Below are positions 9,774 through 20,700 of a stretch of DNA of 32,843 nt, piece by piece. Source of the DNA: Beroe ovata (taxonomy: Eukaryota > Ctenophora > Nuda > Beroida > Beroidae). The stretch lies in contig CAMPET010000093.1 in assembly GCA_946803715.1 (NCBI GenBank), positions 87,082 through 119,924 of the forward strand, in the 5' to 3' direction. The notes under the pieces were generated by a model, which saw only the letters and a list, made by a program, of their open reading frames with translations, ran no database searches and was not told where the DNA came from. The translations under genes were made by a program, and so were the position numbers. Each line of letters starts with the position of its first letter. The stretch's first letter is position 1.

Positions 9774-12279
9774 ATGGCCATGCTAGCACCTCTGATCTCC
9801 CTCCTCATCCACTCTTTACTAAGTCATGCGAGGGTGCGTGCCCAGTTTGTCATAACACTCAAATCCGGGGATGTTGCCACTCTCGCCTGCAACTCCGATA
9901 TGGAGTTCACCAAGTTTCGAAACAGGTTACAGTCAGTGTGTAACAAGTCAGTGTGTAACAACGTGTTGTCATGGTGAAGTTGTTTTGTTCCTTGACAGCA
10001 GTTTTATTACGGGGCTAAGATGGGGTTTCATGCTGCATTAATTAGTTAGTTGAGAAAAAAACTCATTAGCGCATTAACTTTTGTAAATGTATAATGTTAT
10101 CGTAAGTCTGAGTTGGAACATTGTTTCAGAAAGTGCGATCCTAGGAAGAAGCCAGCATGCGAAACTTCTATCAATTACAAGGACTTGCCAACAGCAGTGA
10201 CCTGCCAAAATAAGGGTAAGACAATGCGAGATTGGAGTCAGTAAGATGCCATGAACTCGTGTCAGCGAAACTTCATAGACTGGTGTCAGCGATACCTCAT
10301 ATACTGGTGTCAGCGATACGTCATAGACTGGTGTCAGCGATACGTCACAAACTGGTGACAGCGATCCGTCACATATTGGTGTGACCGATATATCACAAAC
10401 TGGTGTCAGCGATACGTCATAGACTGGTGTCAGCGATACNNNNNNNNNNNNNNNNNNNNNNNNNNNNNNNNNNNNNNNNNNNNNNNNNNNNNNNNNNNNN
10501 NNNNNNNNNNNNNNNNNNNNNNNNNNNNNNNNNNNNNNNNNNNNNNGCGATACGTCACATATGCTGTTGTCAGCGATACGGCATAGACTGGCGTCAGCGA
10601 TAGTGCGATACGTCATACGTCACATACTGGTGTCAGCGATACGTCATAGACTGTGTCTGTAATACGTCATAGACTGGCGTCAGCGATACGTCACATACTG
10701 GTGTCACCGATATATCACATTTGCTAGTGTCAGCGATACATCACATCTGCTAGTGTCAGCGATACGCCAAAGACTGGTGTCAATAATGGGTCCATCACAG
10801 TCGTTTTTAACTTCTTCCCAACCCCTTCTCCCTCCCTCAGAAGAGACACTCAACATCACGGTGCTAGCACTGGCGGACATGATACCACTGAACAGCGAGA
10901 ACACCACTATCCCCGCCACCACTCCACACTTCAGGTGTCTCACGCCGTATCCTGACTCTGAGATCACTGCCGGGCACCTGCTCTCCCTCAGGAGGGTGAA
11001 TAATCCAGGTGAGGGACAAATAGGTGAGACTGAAATCTAGGATTGGTTTTTCTATTCGTGATTTGGGCGCGTCTGATCAAATTCTCGATCTTTTGTTTTT
11101 CTCACGCCCTCTCCCCTCTTATATGATCTCCCTCCCATACAAACGCTTTGACCGTGCATTCTCGACACATCCTCGACTGTTTGTGTGGCTACTGTTTGTG
11201 TGGATAGAGAGGGTAGGACGTGTTTGTTCGAATGATCACGCAGTGGAAGTAGCCTGCGTGTTTGTGTGATAGTGGTAAGAAGGAAGGGCTTGTTTGTGTG
11301 ATCTTCCTGTGAGTAGAGGGATGTGTGTGTATACAGCGATAATCAGGGAAGGGGCTAATAACCCCCTAATTGTATATTAATATTGTAATCTAGTGTGCTG
11401 TGTGATGTATTCCTGAAGTGATCGGCTAATAGCCCTCCCCTCTCCCAGGGATAATAGGTGTTGTGTGTGTGCTTGTGTGTGTGCGTGTTTATGTGTGGGT
11501 GGAGAGCTAGGGGTGTGAGTGTCTCCGTATGACAATAGAGAGAGATGGTGGTCTGGGACGGAAATGCTGGGGAAACTACCTGGATTATTCCCTCTGGATT
11601 ATCACCTTTATGCAATGAATCTGCTTGAATGTTACTTCGGTGAGGGCCAGGATATAAACCTCTTGCTTGTAACTGACATCCCTCCCCCTCTTCCTACCCT
11701 AGACCTTCTTTGCCCTCCTCCTCTTGACTTAACCATTACCCCCCTCTTCACCCACGGCCCTATCTCCCTAGGCAAGGACTCTCCCCCGCCCTCTCCCCGA
11801 CCAGGGTTCTACACAGTCAACATCCTTCCCACATGGGACTTCCAACAATACCAGGTAACTCCTCCTAGGATCACATACTTTAGATCAAGACTTGACACTG
11901 GGAAATTTTAGTTTCTTATTCTCCAGCTTTTCTATTGATTGACAGACATGTAATCCGTAAGCGATTGGTTGGCTCAGCTATGAGTGGGGGTATTAGAATG
12001 TTTTTTAACAATGGGTTGGTTAAGCATTCTCAGACTCACCCCCCTCCCCTTCGGCAGATATTCGAGTGTAACAACACCCTCTACACGCTGGACACAGTGT
12101 ACTCCTGTCTCCAGTTCCTGCCGAGTGGGTGGCCCTGCTTCACCAACTGTACCATCCTACACAAGATCGGTATCACTCTGGGGGTTATCATGATATTCCT
12201 ATCAGCCTACATGGTGCTCTGTGTTGGACTATCTAATCTGATGGACTTCTTTTGTAGGAGAGGGAAATATGGGTATTGA
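9774..12279 (+). CDS. Unrecognised signal-peptide, Cys-containing type I membrane protein
   Basis: Five exons join in frame: 9774-9925, 10130-10215, 10841-11008, 11772-11854 and 12058-12279 (TGA), giving 236 aa. Residues 1 to about 23 (MAMLAPLISLLIHSLLSHAR) look like a signal peptide. The ectodomain to about residue 199 has cysteines in ACNSD, KCDP, ACET, TCQN, RCLT, ECNN, YSCLQ and WPCFTNC, and sequons NIT, NTT, NNT and NCT. A proline-rich patch (DSPPPSPRPG) lies near residue 140. One membrane helix spans about 200-222 (IGITLGVIMIFLSAYMVLCV), followed by a very short basic tail FFCRRGKYGY. I recognise no domain. The donor after exon 1 (cag|gttaca) is weak, so that boundary is least certain. 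Intron 2 holds the 24-bp minisatellite and a 107-base gap, so an extra exon could be hidden there. A surface or secretory-pathway role is inferred from topology only. Confidence 0.65.
10255..10790. repeat. 24-bp minisatellite GCGATACGTCATAGACTGGTGTCA-type, intronic
   Basis: The unit reads GCGATACGTCATAGACTGGT followed by GTCA. It repeats on both sides of the assembly gap with variants (GATACGTCACATACTGGTGT, GATATATCACAAACTGGTGT, TTTGCTAGTGTCAGCGATAC). It lies entirely in intron 2 of the novel membrane protein gene. Long open frames through it on both strands come from the 24-bp period, a multiple of three. Confidence 0.9.
10440..10546. other. Assembly gap (107 N) inside the 24-bp minisatellite
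   Basis: Run of N flanked on both sides by the same repeat unit; true array length is unknown. Confidence 0.99.
11009..11771 (+). other. Intron 3 of the novel membrane protein gene
   Basis: 763 bases from gtgagg to cctag. It holds a TG-rich stretch at about 11456-11500 and nothing else I recognise. Confidence 0.6.
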
Positions 12280-12794
12280 GGGACTATAAGACGTAGAAAA
12301 CTCATGCTACACCCTAAACAAATGTTAATTAACTCATGGCCATAACGTTCTCTACGGCGTGTCTCAGCGAGATAGTCATGACTCATGAGTTTGGAAGAGG
12401 AGCAATGCTTGGCAATGTTTCGAGATGGCGGTCTGATGTTGACCATTGTGCTTCTTGCCGATGTTTGAACTCCCTGACTAGAAAATAAGTTTTGACGGAC
12501 GAAGCATGAAAATGAAAGCTTGGAATTCACCCTTTCATTGCAATTTGAACATAGTTCATGGTTTCTCCAATAAAAGTCGAGTGATGGGATAAAACAATTC
12601 GTATTTTCACAACTTCAAAAAAACAAAACCATTCATTGAAATGTAGTCAAATATATAATCTAAGCGGGAATGAGCATAATGTGGAGTCAAAAACACTATT
12701 TTATCCAATTTCCATGCTTGTCTATAAACATATCAGAGAATTCGATGGCTATGACATACTATCTCTTGATAACGGCTGGGGGGATAGTCCTCTA
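12280..12794. other. Convergent intergenic region, novel protein and severin-like genes
   Basis: 515 bases shared as 3' flanks of two converging genes. The plus-strand poly(A) signal at 12569-12574 lies in it. I see no clear AATAAA for the minus-strand gene. Confidence 0.6.
12569..12574 (+). terminator. Probable poly(A) signal AATAAA
   Basis: AATAAA about 290 bases after the stop codon of the novel membrane protein gene, in an AT-rich context. Confidence 0.5.
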
Positions 12795-15700
12795 TTATTG
12801 CTGTAGGGCATCAATGAGCAGATGATCCATACCCTCCTTGAGTACACTGATGGGAACATCAGGAAAACCAACACCTGAAACGGTGTTAAGTTAATAAGTT
12901 ACCGTTGCTGAGGTTAAGATGATGAGGTGCTCTTTTTTTGTTAGAGTATGAAATTGGACGGGCAATGATAATTGATACTCAAGTTTGTAAAAGATCTCTG
13001 GACCCTATGTCTTATTGTCGGCAAGCTTCACTCAAATCAAAGGTGTTTTGAAGAGGTCCTAACTCAATTTTTCCGACCTTTGAGATAGTTGTGGGCGTAC
13101 CCAAGACCATTCTGCTTCTCTTTCCGACTGGCTTTGGCTCCAATCCAGACAAACACATGCTTCACCACGTCCACAATGAAACAATTGTCAGAGTTCAGTA
13201 GACTGAGGCTCACCGCAGCTCCCTCAGCTACACTCTCAATATGGCACTCACCATCTGTGGGAGATTGTAACTTTATCATAGAGTTAGGTGTTGTCAACTT
13301 TCTCTCCGATTTGGCCGACAGGATTTAACTCCATTCTTCAGTTAAGAATATATACAACCATTGTGGCCTAATTTATCAGTAAGGGGTGTTCAAATTTTAT
13401 CACTCACTCTTCTCCGATATTTCGAGCATTCTTCTAATGGACTCCCTCTGCGCTTTGGGTACCACTTTCTTGGGTTTATCCGTGGTCTTGTCCTTCAGAT
13501 ACTGCATAATGCTGGAATACCCATCCGTTTTCTCGTCCAAAACTGTACTCTTGATCTGAGAGAAGTAGAATAGCGTGACTCATGATCCGATAATATGTGC
13601 GTGTGATTTACAGCAGGTCAGATAATATGTGATTCATATATTCATTTCGTTTTCGAGAGTTTCCTCTAAAAATAGAGCGATAAAGAGCTCCCTTCCTCTC
13701 AAGATTCGGAATCAGTTCTGAACTCGATTACGCCCAGCTCATATTATATATTTGGGATTTACAATACCACATATGCTTTCACTTTCATACATAAGCTAGA
13801 ACGCTGATCTTCTCTGAAATACTGCGAGAACATTCACAAGGACCATGATATGAGATCGCAATTTGGGCGAATTCAAGGAAATTTCCCCAGAGTTACAGAC
13901 AGCACTTATCCGTGCAAATATCCAACCTTTCTCTTGGCTTCCAGATCCTGGAGATACCCGGCAGCTGAGAACTTCTCCATCTTGTCACACTTAGCTCCGT
14001 TACATTGGTAGAGATGGTCACCTTGGTAAAGAGAAATGGAATGATAGATTCTTTAAGAAAATAGGGGGTTCCAAGTAGGTCCGAATAGGGAACCAAATAT
14101 ACTACTACTAGGGATGCCATGGGGAAGTGAACTTGAGGGTAGAAGGGATGAATGCCCGTTCATAGACTAAGCTGTTTGTCAGACAGATTTTTATTAACCC
14201 CGTCCCATGAAATTACCACTGTCTATGATGAAGACATCATCGCTACTCAGATACTCCTTGTATGGACTCTTCTCGTACACCTGAAGATGGGTGTATGGTG
14301 ACCTTAGTATCGCAAATTCCACGAAAATTTATCCCCAAATAAACCATCCTTTCAAAAATATCTCCATCACCCCAAATGAACCGTCCTTTCAAAAATATTT
14401 CCATCACTCCATAGAGAGATAGCATCTATCACTCAACCAATGACAATGAATGAGAAAGTTTCTAACAGTCCGTACCTTGACAGTTTTCCCATCGTTTGAG
14501 AAGTGGTAGAGTTTAGGTTCAGCCCGTGCCTCCTCAACGTGTCTAAACCCACTCTTAGCCCCGCCCTTCCTGATTGTGACACTCTTGAAGTAGGATTTGA
14601 AGAGTGGACTCTCGTTACCCTGTGTTTCTCTGTGCTGTACTGGCTCATCGCCTGTGAGTGAGAGTTGTGGTTAAGGAGGAAATTGGGAATGAATGGTCAA
14701 GATTAACCCTAAGATTTTTTCATTCCTCTCTGCGATATCTCAGAAAAGCTGGTGTCAAATCTCAGTTCGTTTGAAGCATTAAAGAGAGTTATATCTCCAT
14801 GGTTTCGTCAGAAAACAACCACAATTATTCCATCACATTTTCAAGGGTAATCTCTGCTTGTTTAGAGCTGCATGGTTTTGTCAGAAAACAGTCACAATTT
14901 CCGAGGGCAATCAAGCATCCCCGAGGGAGGGGTTTGATCTCTTAGTAAGAGTCTTACCCAGCAAACAGTCGAGCTCCACGGTCTTGTACGCTGCTGTCCC
15001 GTACTCGTCCATTGTTGAGTACTTTCCAATCCAGAAGTGAATGTCGTACCTCAGCTTGTCCCTGAACAGGCGGGGATCACAGGATTGGAAACGTGAATAG
15101 GGGATTACTGGGAATAGATAAGGGGTGGCCGGGTTCTTATTGCACTCGAGAAAAGAGGTGATGTTCTGCCTTCTGGTAATCTGGTATGATATGGTCAACA
15201 TTAAAAGAGGAAAAAATATTTCTACACGCGATGTTTGATTGGCTTTCCAGTTTCCAGTGCGAAGTCCAATGGTTTTAAATCGCGTCTTCCCTTCAGCATC
15301 AACTTATCCTAAACTTACTCTTCCTCCTTCTTGTAGGTGTTGAGAATGATGTAGCTGTCTCCACTGTAGAAAGTACCGTACTCGTTCTCTGGCTGATTCT
15401 GGATCTTAAACTGAAACAGTCCGAGTTATGCAACTCCATTCATTTAGAACACGTCATTCGACCTAATTCTTGCCAGTCAATCACGCTGTGCGGGCGAAAT
15501 CTTCTCTGCTTATCACGCCAGATACGTTAATTCTAACCTGTACAACACGCCAGATCTGAAGTCCGGGTTTCTGTCCTGAGCCTGCCCATGCTTCCTCTGT
15601 CTCTGCCGCCTCTTTCTTCACAGCTTTCTCTGTGTCACTCCCTGTGATGATGGACTTGAATAATGTTCGACTTTATAAAGTTAAATCATATTAGGTTGAT

Positions 15701-15863
15701 CGAAAACAATTGGAACCGCGGAAACTATTCGATTTGTGACAATCTTTTTCATTCGCAGAGGGGAGCAGATAGATATTGGTGTAGCTAGGTGTAACGTTTA
15801 GCGGCCCTTACCGAACAGAGCCAAGTTGCTATCCTTCCAGTCATACTTCTTAGCTTTCAGCAT
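12795..15863 (-). CDS. Severin/fragmin/CapG-type gelsolin family actin-binding protein
   Basis: Ten exons on the minus strand keep frame at every junction: 15863-15812, 15641-15538, 15410-15319, 15061-14958, 14651-14476, 14280-14217, 14021-13927, 13555-13408, 13254-13078 and 12874-12795 (TAA). The product has 363 aa, the usual three-repeat size (gelsolin itself has six). The N-terminus [19 protein letters not shown] and [10 protein letters not shown] are hallmarks. Repeat 1 contains [12 protein letters not shown] and [36 protein letters not shown] and [12 protein letters not shown] cover the end of repeat 1 and the filament-binding start of repeat 2 ([19 protein letters not shown]). Repeat 3 has [20 protein letters not shown]. 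The family severs, caps or nucleates actin filaments under Ca2+ and phosphoinositide control in the cytosol. The tail [20 protein letters not shown] lacks the usual aromatic end, so repeat 3 may be somewhat altered. Annotators may call it severin, fragmin or villin-like. Confidence 0.92.
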
Positions 15864-17444
15864 GGCTCAACCTGGAGAACTGAAGGTCTGGATAAGTTAC
15901 GAAATCAGGCCACAAAACTGAGGAAAACAAGACGCATTTTAACGAACAATTCCTTATATGGGGGGAACGGCGATTTCCTGAATCGGATAGATTAGATGGG
16001 TTTGAATTTCAATACATCATATTCTCAAGTGTGCTATCAAACTAGCGTTGATAAAGAAATTGATAAAAACTGAAATACAATTCGTGAAAGTTTAAGCATA
16101 TCATCAAATATGTTGTTAGACTATCAACTTCTGTGACTGAGTGGTCTGTACGGAACCCCGCGGTTTTGATTCCTTGTTTAACATGCCGTACGGCAAGGAT
16201 TTCTACCGTGTTCGCCAGGCTAGGCACATTACATACCTACAACAACAGTGTAACGATGGCAGAGAAAAGTGTGAAAGTTTTGGAAAGAGTTTTCATCGAC
16301 TCTCGTAGCGAGGAAAATTAGAGTATCACACAACAGTCATATACACACTCTCTCCTGAGCTGCTATACCCTCCGCAAAGCAGGATTCTACACACGATGAT
16401 TTAGCACCTCTCATATGAACACGTGACAGTAATTTGGGTCATGTGACGTGCGAATTTGGGTGGTTATAATGAAGCTACCCCTTACATCACCCATACTCTT
16501 TCTTTGTTGTGTTCTACGTGTGCCAATGAGCTGCAGGGCAGTGGAGGAGATGTATTGTTATGCGTGAGGAGTAGGATAGTGTGGGTAAGTAATGAGGCCG
16601 GGAGAGTCAGAAGGAGCATCGATCACTTTAATTGGAGGGAGAATCTCGGGGTGACCACTGGTTGTATTACTTCATCCTGTAGACTCCAATACGGCGATCT
16701 TTCTGAATAGATATCAGTTTAACTGTCCTGGGAGGAATTGATTTTAGTGTTTCTGAGAAATTGACTGATCGACGATCGTGTTAATTGGTTTGAATGAGTG
16801 ACTGAATGGTTCCCATGTAATTGTGTTACTGTGGACTGATACTGATAATTCAAATTATCAGACTTTTTTATCAAGATTAAGGTTTATTTGTGGATCTCAT
16901 GAATTATTTACTTTGATGTTTGAGTTAATGAGTTCAATTCAATCTAATTATGATTGCTTATTTCTAGCCAATTGTCGCTGCCAGCCAATTTGAATAATTG
17001 AAATTCTTCAAATGCTTTATGACTCCGCAATACTTTGGAACGATCTAATTCATGATGGACGCGCGGAGCCAACCTTTGAAATTATTCGCCTGCGCCGCGC
17101 ACAACTAAAACAGTCGATCTCTGATTCTCTGCTCTTCTCTTCTCGCCTGACTTTGGATTTGCTGTGATCTGATCAGAAAGATTTTTTGTTTCTCAGTCTA
17201 AACAAAGAGCGTTGCACTTCGCAGCTAATAACATGAAATATGCAAACGATGTTTTCTTCAAAATGCAAATGTTAAATGCGCCGCGCGCGTGCAGCAAATT
17301 CAATTCAACAAATATTGAAATTGGGAGCGTTTTCTAACTTCTATTGCAAAACAAGGCGGGGTACTCAATAGGCAGCAATCATGCAAGCTCTATGTTTTGA
17401 TGGAGGATTGAAAAAGTCACCATTAATATTCGCAAGAATGAAGA
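15864..17444. other. Divergent intergenic region, severin-like and TECPR2 genes
   Basis: This region separates two head-to-head genes and should contain both promoters. It is AT-rich but has two CpG-dense spots: TGCGCCGCGC at 17091-17100 and GCGCCGCGCGCG at 17278-17289. An open frame at 16456-16710 (84 codons) resembles nothing known and is probably chance. Confidence 0.55.
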
Positions 17445-17681
17445 ATGCAAGATCAAAATGCAAGAATGCAAGATCAAAATGCAAGAATGCAAGATTTAAA
17501 TGCAAGAATGCAAGATATGAATACAAGAATGCAAAATTTAAATGCAAGAATGCAAGATATGAATACAAGAATGCAAAATTTAAAAGCAAGAATGCAAGAT
17601 ATGAATGCAAGAATGCAAAATTTAAATGCAAGATTGCTAGATTTAGAATGCAGGAATGCAAGATTTCAATCAACAAAGTAA
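17445..17681 (+). repeat. 21-bp tandem repeat with a 42-bp higher-order form
   Basis: About eleven diverged copies of ATGCAAGATTTAAATGCAAG (+A). From about 17505 the copies alternate (MQDMNTR then MQNLNAR), giving a 42-bp period. In one frame it encodes 7-residue repeats M-Q-D/N-x-N-x-R with Met at heptad position a and Leu/Met/Gln at d, which would form a coiled coil if translated. It lies about 75 bases upstream of the first TECPR2 coding exon found. All three plus frames and one minus frame stay largely open because the period is a multiple of three, so coding is not implied. Confidence 0.8.
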
Positions 17682-17755
17682 ATTTCAATATTCATGAAGT
17701 AAATGTCCATTGATTATTGATTATTTGAAGTAAGTGCCATAACCTGTAGCATGGT

Positions 17756-20700
17756 ATGCAGATTGTTGAACACAGCTTACCACTAACTACAATCCCAAAA
17801 TGTTATGGTATTAAGCAGGTAGGAAATTACATCAAATGATATGACCTGTTTTAGACCTCAAAGTGGATACCTGGAGTTGGCAGTGAAACCTGGATTAATA
17901 AACGAACCTGTTACAGGTCCCTCTCAAATATCAGCTGGTTGCATTTGAAGATAACTTCCTTGCCATTGGCACAAATGCTGGGGTCATTCTTTGTTACAGT
18001 TATTTAAGCAACTATGCATCCAGAATACCACCAGAGGTACTTGTAACATATATAGGTACATCCTGTTATCAATGTGAGGATTTCTTTTGTACATGTCATG
18101 GTTGATATTAATAATTGCAGGGCTATAACACAATCACATGTCTTTCATTGAAGAACAAAACATTGGTTTGGGGCAGTGACAATGGATTTGTTGGTATTAA
18201 GAATTTGGAAGTTTCAGAGGTCAATCTGTCCAAAACCAAGGTATCTTGACATCTATATTCTATTCTGCAACAGGTTCCTTGGAAATCATTATTCACGATG
18301 TGGAGCTTAGAATAATTTCTGATATCTATTGCCAGATAGTAAAGAAGATACATGACTCCAGAGTTGAACATGTCTGCTATCAAGGCTGCAGGATTGCTAG
18401 TTCTGATAAGGAAGGAAACATAACACTTTTGGACTTGTTCAAGGTAGGTTTAATAAATAATAGGTACTTTATATTTGGAGAGATGGATCTTCTGTTACAA
18501 TTTACAAATTTTGATTTCAAACTAGGTACCTTCCCTACCTGAAGTTATTCACACTGAAGATAGCAGCATAATCAATCTATCCTTCCTCAACAATGAGTGA
18601 GTGCTAGTGAAGATTGACTTTTGCCATGTTTTAAAATAAAACAACCGCACAAGTTGCTATTGTTATTCACAGATTATTGATGGTCTCTACAGTAGTGAAA
18701 TCATACATCTTGGATACTGCAGATAAATCAGTTTGCTCTGTTGGTAGCAAGGAAAGAAAGCAGTGAGTTGTTTTATATTTGTAACAACTTAGTGCCAGTA
18801 CACGGCATCAGAGTGGTGTCAGACTAAAAAGTGGTGTCAGAGTACTGAGTGGTGTCAGAGTACTGAGTGGTGTCAGAGTACAGAGTGGTGTCAGAGTACA
18901 GAGTGGTGTCAGAGTACAGAGTGGTGTCAGAGTACAGAGTGGTGTCAGAGTACAGAGTGGTGTCAGAGTACAGAGTGGTGTCAGAGTATAGAGTGGTGTC
19001 AGAGTACAGAGTGGTGTCAGAGTACAGAGTGGTGTCAGAGTACAGAGTGGTGTCAAGGTACATACTACGTACTTGCATAACGGTGTCAGAGTACAGAGTG
19101 GTGTCAGAGTCCAGAGTGGTGTCAGACTGTCATCGTACGAAGTGGTGTCAGAGTCCAGAGTGGTGTCAGAACGGAATGGTGTTGGCACGGAATAGTGTCA
19201 AGGAAAAGTGATGTCAGAGTACACAGTGGTGTCAAACGATCCCCCAAAGAATACTGAAGTTTACACCCATCCCAGAGGTGTATACGGTAGCTGTGTGCTG
19301 GATTCCTACACTGTGCTTACTGCTCGACCTGGGCTCAGACTTTGGTATGCAAATTCCAGGGGACAAGTCCTCAAAACTCTCCAACTCAAGAAAATCCTGA
19401 ATGAATGCGACTTGCCTTGTGCATCTTCTGATGTAGATAAGGTAAATGTGCGATTGTTCGATAATTATGTAAATTAACATCCATTACATTCCACTCATCA
19501 TCAACTTTCCTTTATTGTTCGAATGTTAACGCTCTTCAAACATTAACTGTGTAAGAGTTATACTCCGAGCCATTATTTCAGACCCCGAATTACTCCAGGC
19601 TAATTAATTAGAACCTAATCCCCACTTATTTAACCCTCATCCCTAATTTCATCAGGATCTACGCCTTGCCCTCGCTCTACCTAAATCAGGAACCATCAAT
19701 CGAGTAGAACGTATCGATGATAAGCTCTTAGTGATACAATGCTCTGACGTATTTGTCTTTATTGAAACCATTGACCTCACTGTAGTAGGTATGTTGTGCA
19801 ATCACTGAGTTATAGAGGTCTGCAATGATTGGTGTAAATGTGTACGGTACACGCTATCATGGACAATAGTAACACATGCACTGAAATTTGCCACTTTGAG
19901 TCGATACGCATGTTTGACGTAGCGCGCGGGAAGGGATTTGTGATTGCTGTCGCGCCGCGCGCAACTTTTCATACAAAATTTTGGTATGGCGAGAAGACCC
20001 TGTTTCCGCGAAGGTGCGATCAATGGTCATGTGAGATGAACTGAAACAGTGCAAATTTAGAATACCTACTGAGACTTCCATTTCAGGCTGGCTGAAGGAG
20101 ACAGCTGAAAGTTGGTGTTCCAATACTCGATCTATCGTTATTCTCTACCCAGATCAGACAGTGAAACTGTTCTATATTTCCGAGAAAAACCTCATTTCCG
20201 ACCACACCCAAGTCATTGAAATCGCGGATACCACTTCAAACATAGCCCATAACCATTCAAACGGAGTCGACAGTGAAACCAGTCTTACACAATCAGACAA
20301 TTTCAAGTATCATGTATCGCAGGATAAACTAGATGAAATTTCAGACTTTGTCAATTCTGTGTGTGGTCGTGTAAATCCAAATTTAGAACCTGTGCAGTGT
20401 GATGAAGTCATTGTAGATGTGATAAGGGATAAGGTCCCAGACACTGAGCCACCAGAACTGAGTTTATCAGAGGAAAAAGGTCCTGATCTAGAACTTTCTG
20501 ACACTGACTTCCAAAGTATTAGTTTAAGTAACGAGAAGACCGTTGATTTGAGTAACGAGTCATCACATGACAATGCGGATGTTGGAAGCTTGCCAAATCA
20601 CAACGAGGAAGTATTGAATTCTGATGTTCAAGCACTGGAGACTACAGAAGTGAACATTGAGATGCAAGATTGTCAACTAGCACAATGCGGTGATGACTCA

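Noticed and set aside
10074-10616. 180-codon open frame on the minus strand with SLTPVYDV repeats
   Set aside because: It is produced by the 24-bp intronic minisatellite and runs through an N gap.
13089-13573. Plus-strand open frames of 70-79 codons
   Set aside because: They are antisense to severin-like exons 8 and 9, whose minus-strand frames match the gelsolin family.
16456-16710. 84-codon open frame between the severin-like and TECPR2 genes
   Set aside because: No recognised domain, and length is within chance expectation for this composition.
18808-19211. Long repetitive open frames (SEYRVV and TLTPLC repeats) and a CRISPR-like regular array
   Set aside because: The 18-bp period is a multiple of three and keeps frames open on both strands. 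There are no unique spacers, and the array sits in an intron of a eukaryotic gene.
19208-19275. Upstream extension of TECPR2 exon 7 (residues before GVYGSC)
   Set aside because: The preceding exon ends in phase 2. Only the AG at 19274-19275 restores frame and gives the family-like sequence KQGVYGSCVL.
17756-19788. Assignment of the N-terminal WD40-like exons to HPS5
   Set aside because: HPS5 shares this fold, but the downstream acidic/poly-Ser block and tectonin repeats joined in phase fit TECPR2.
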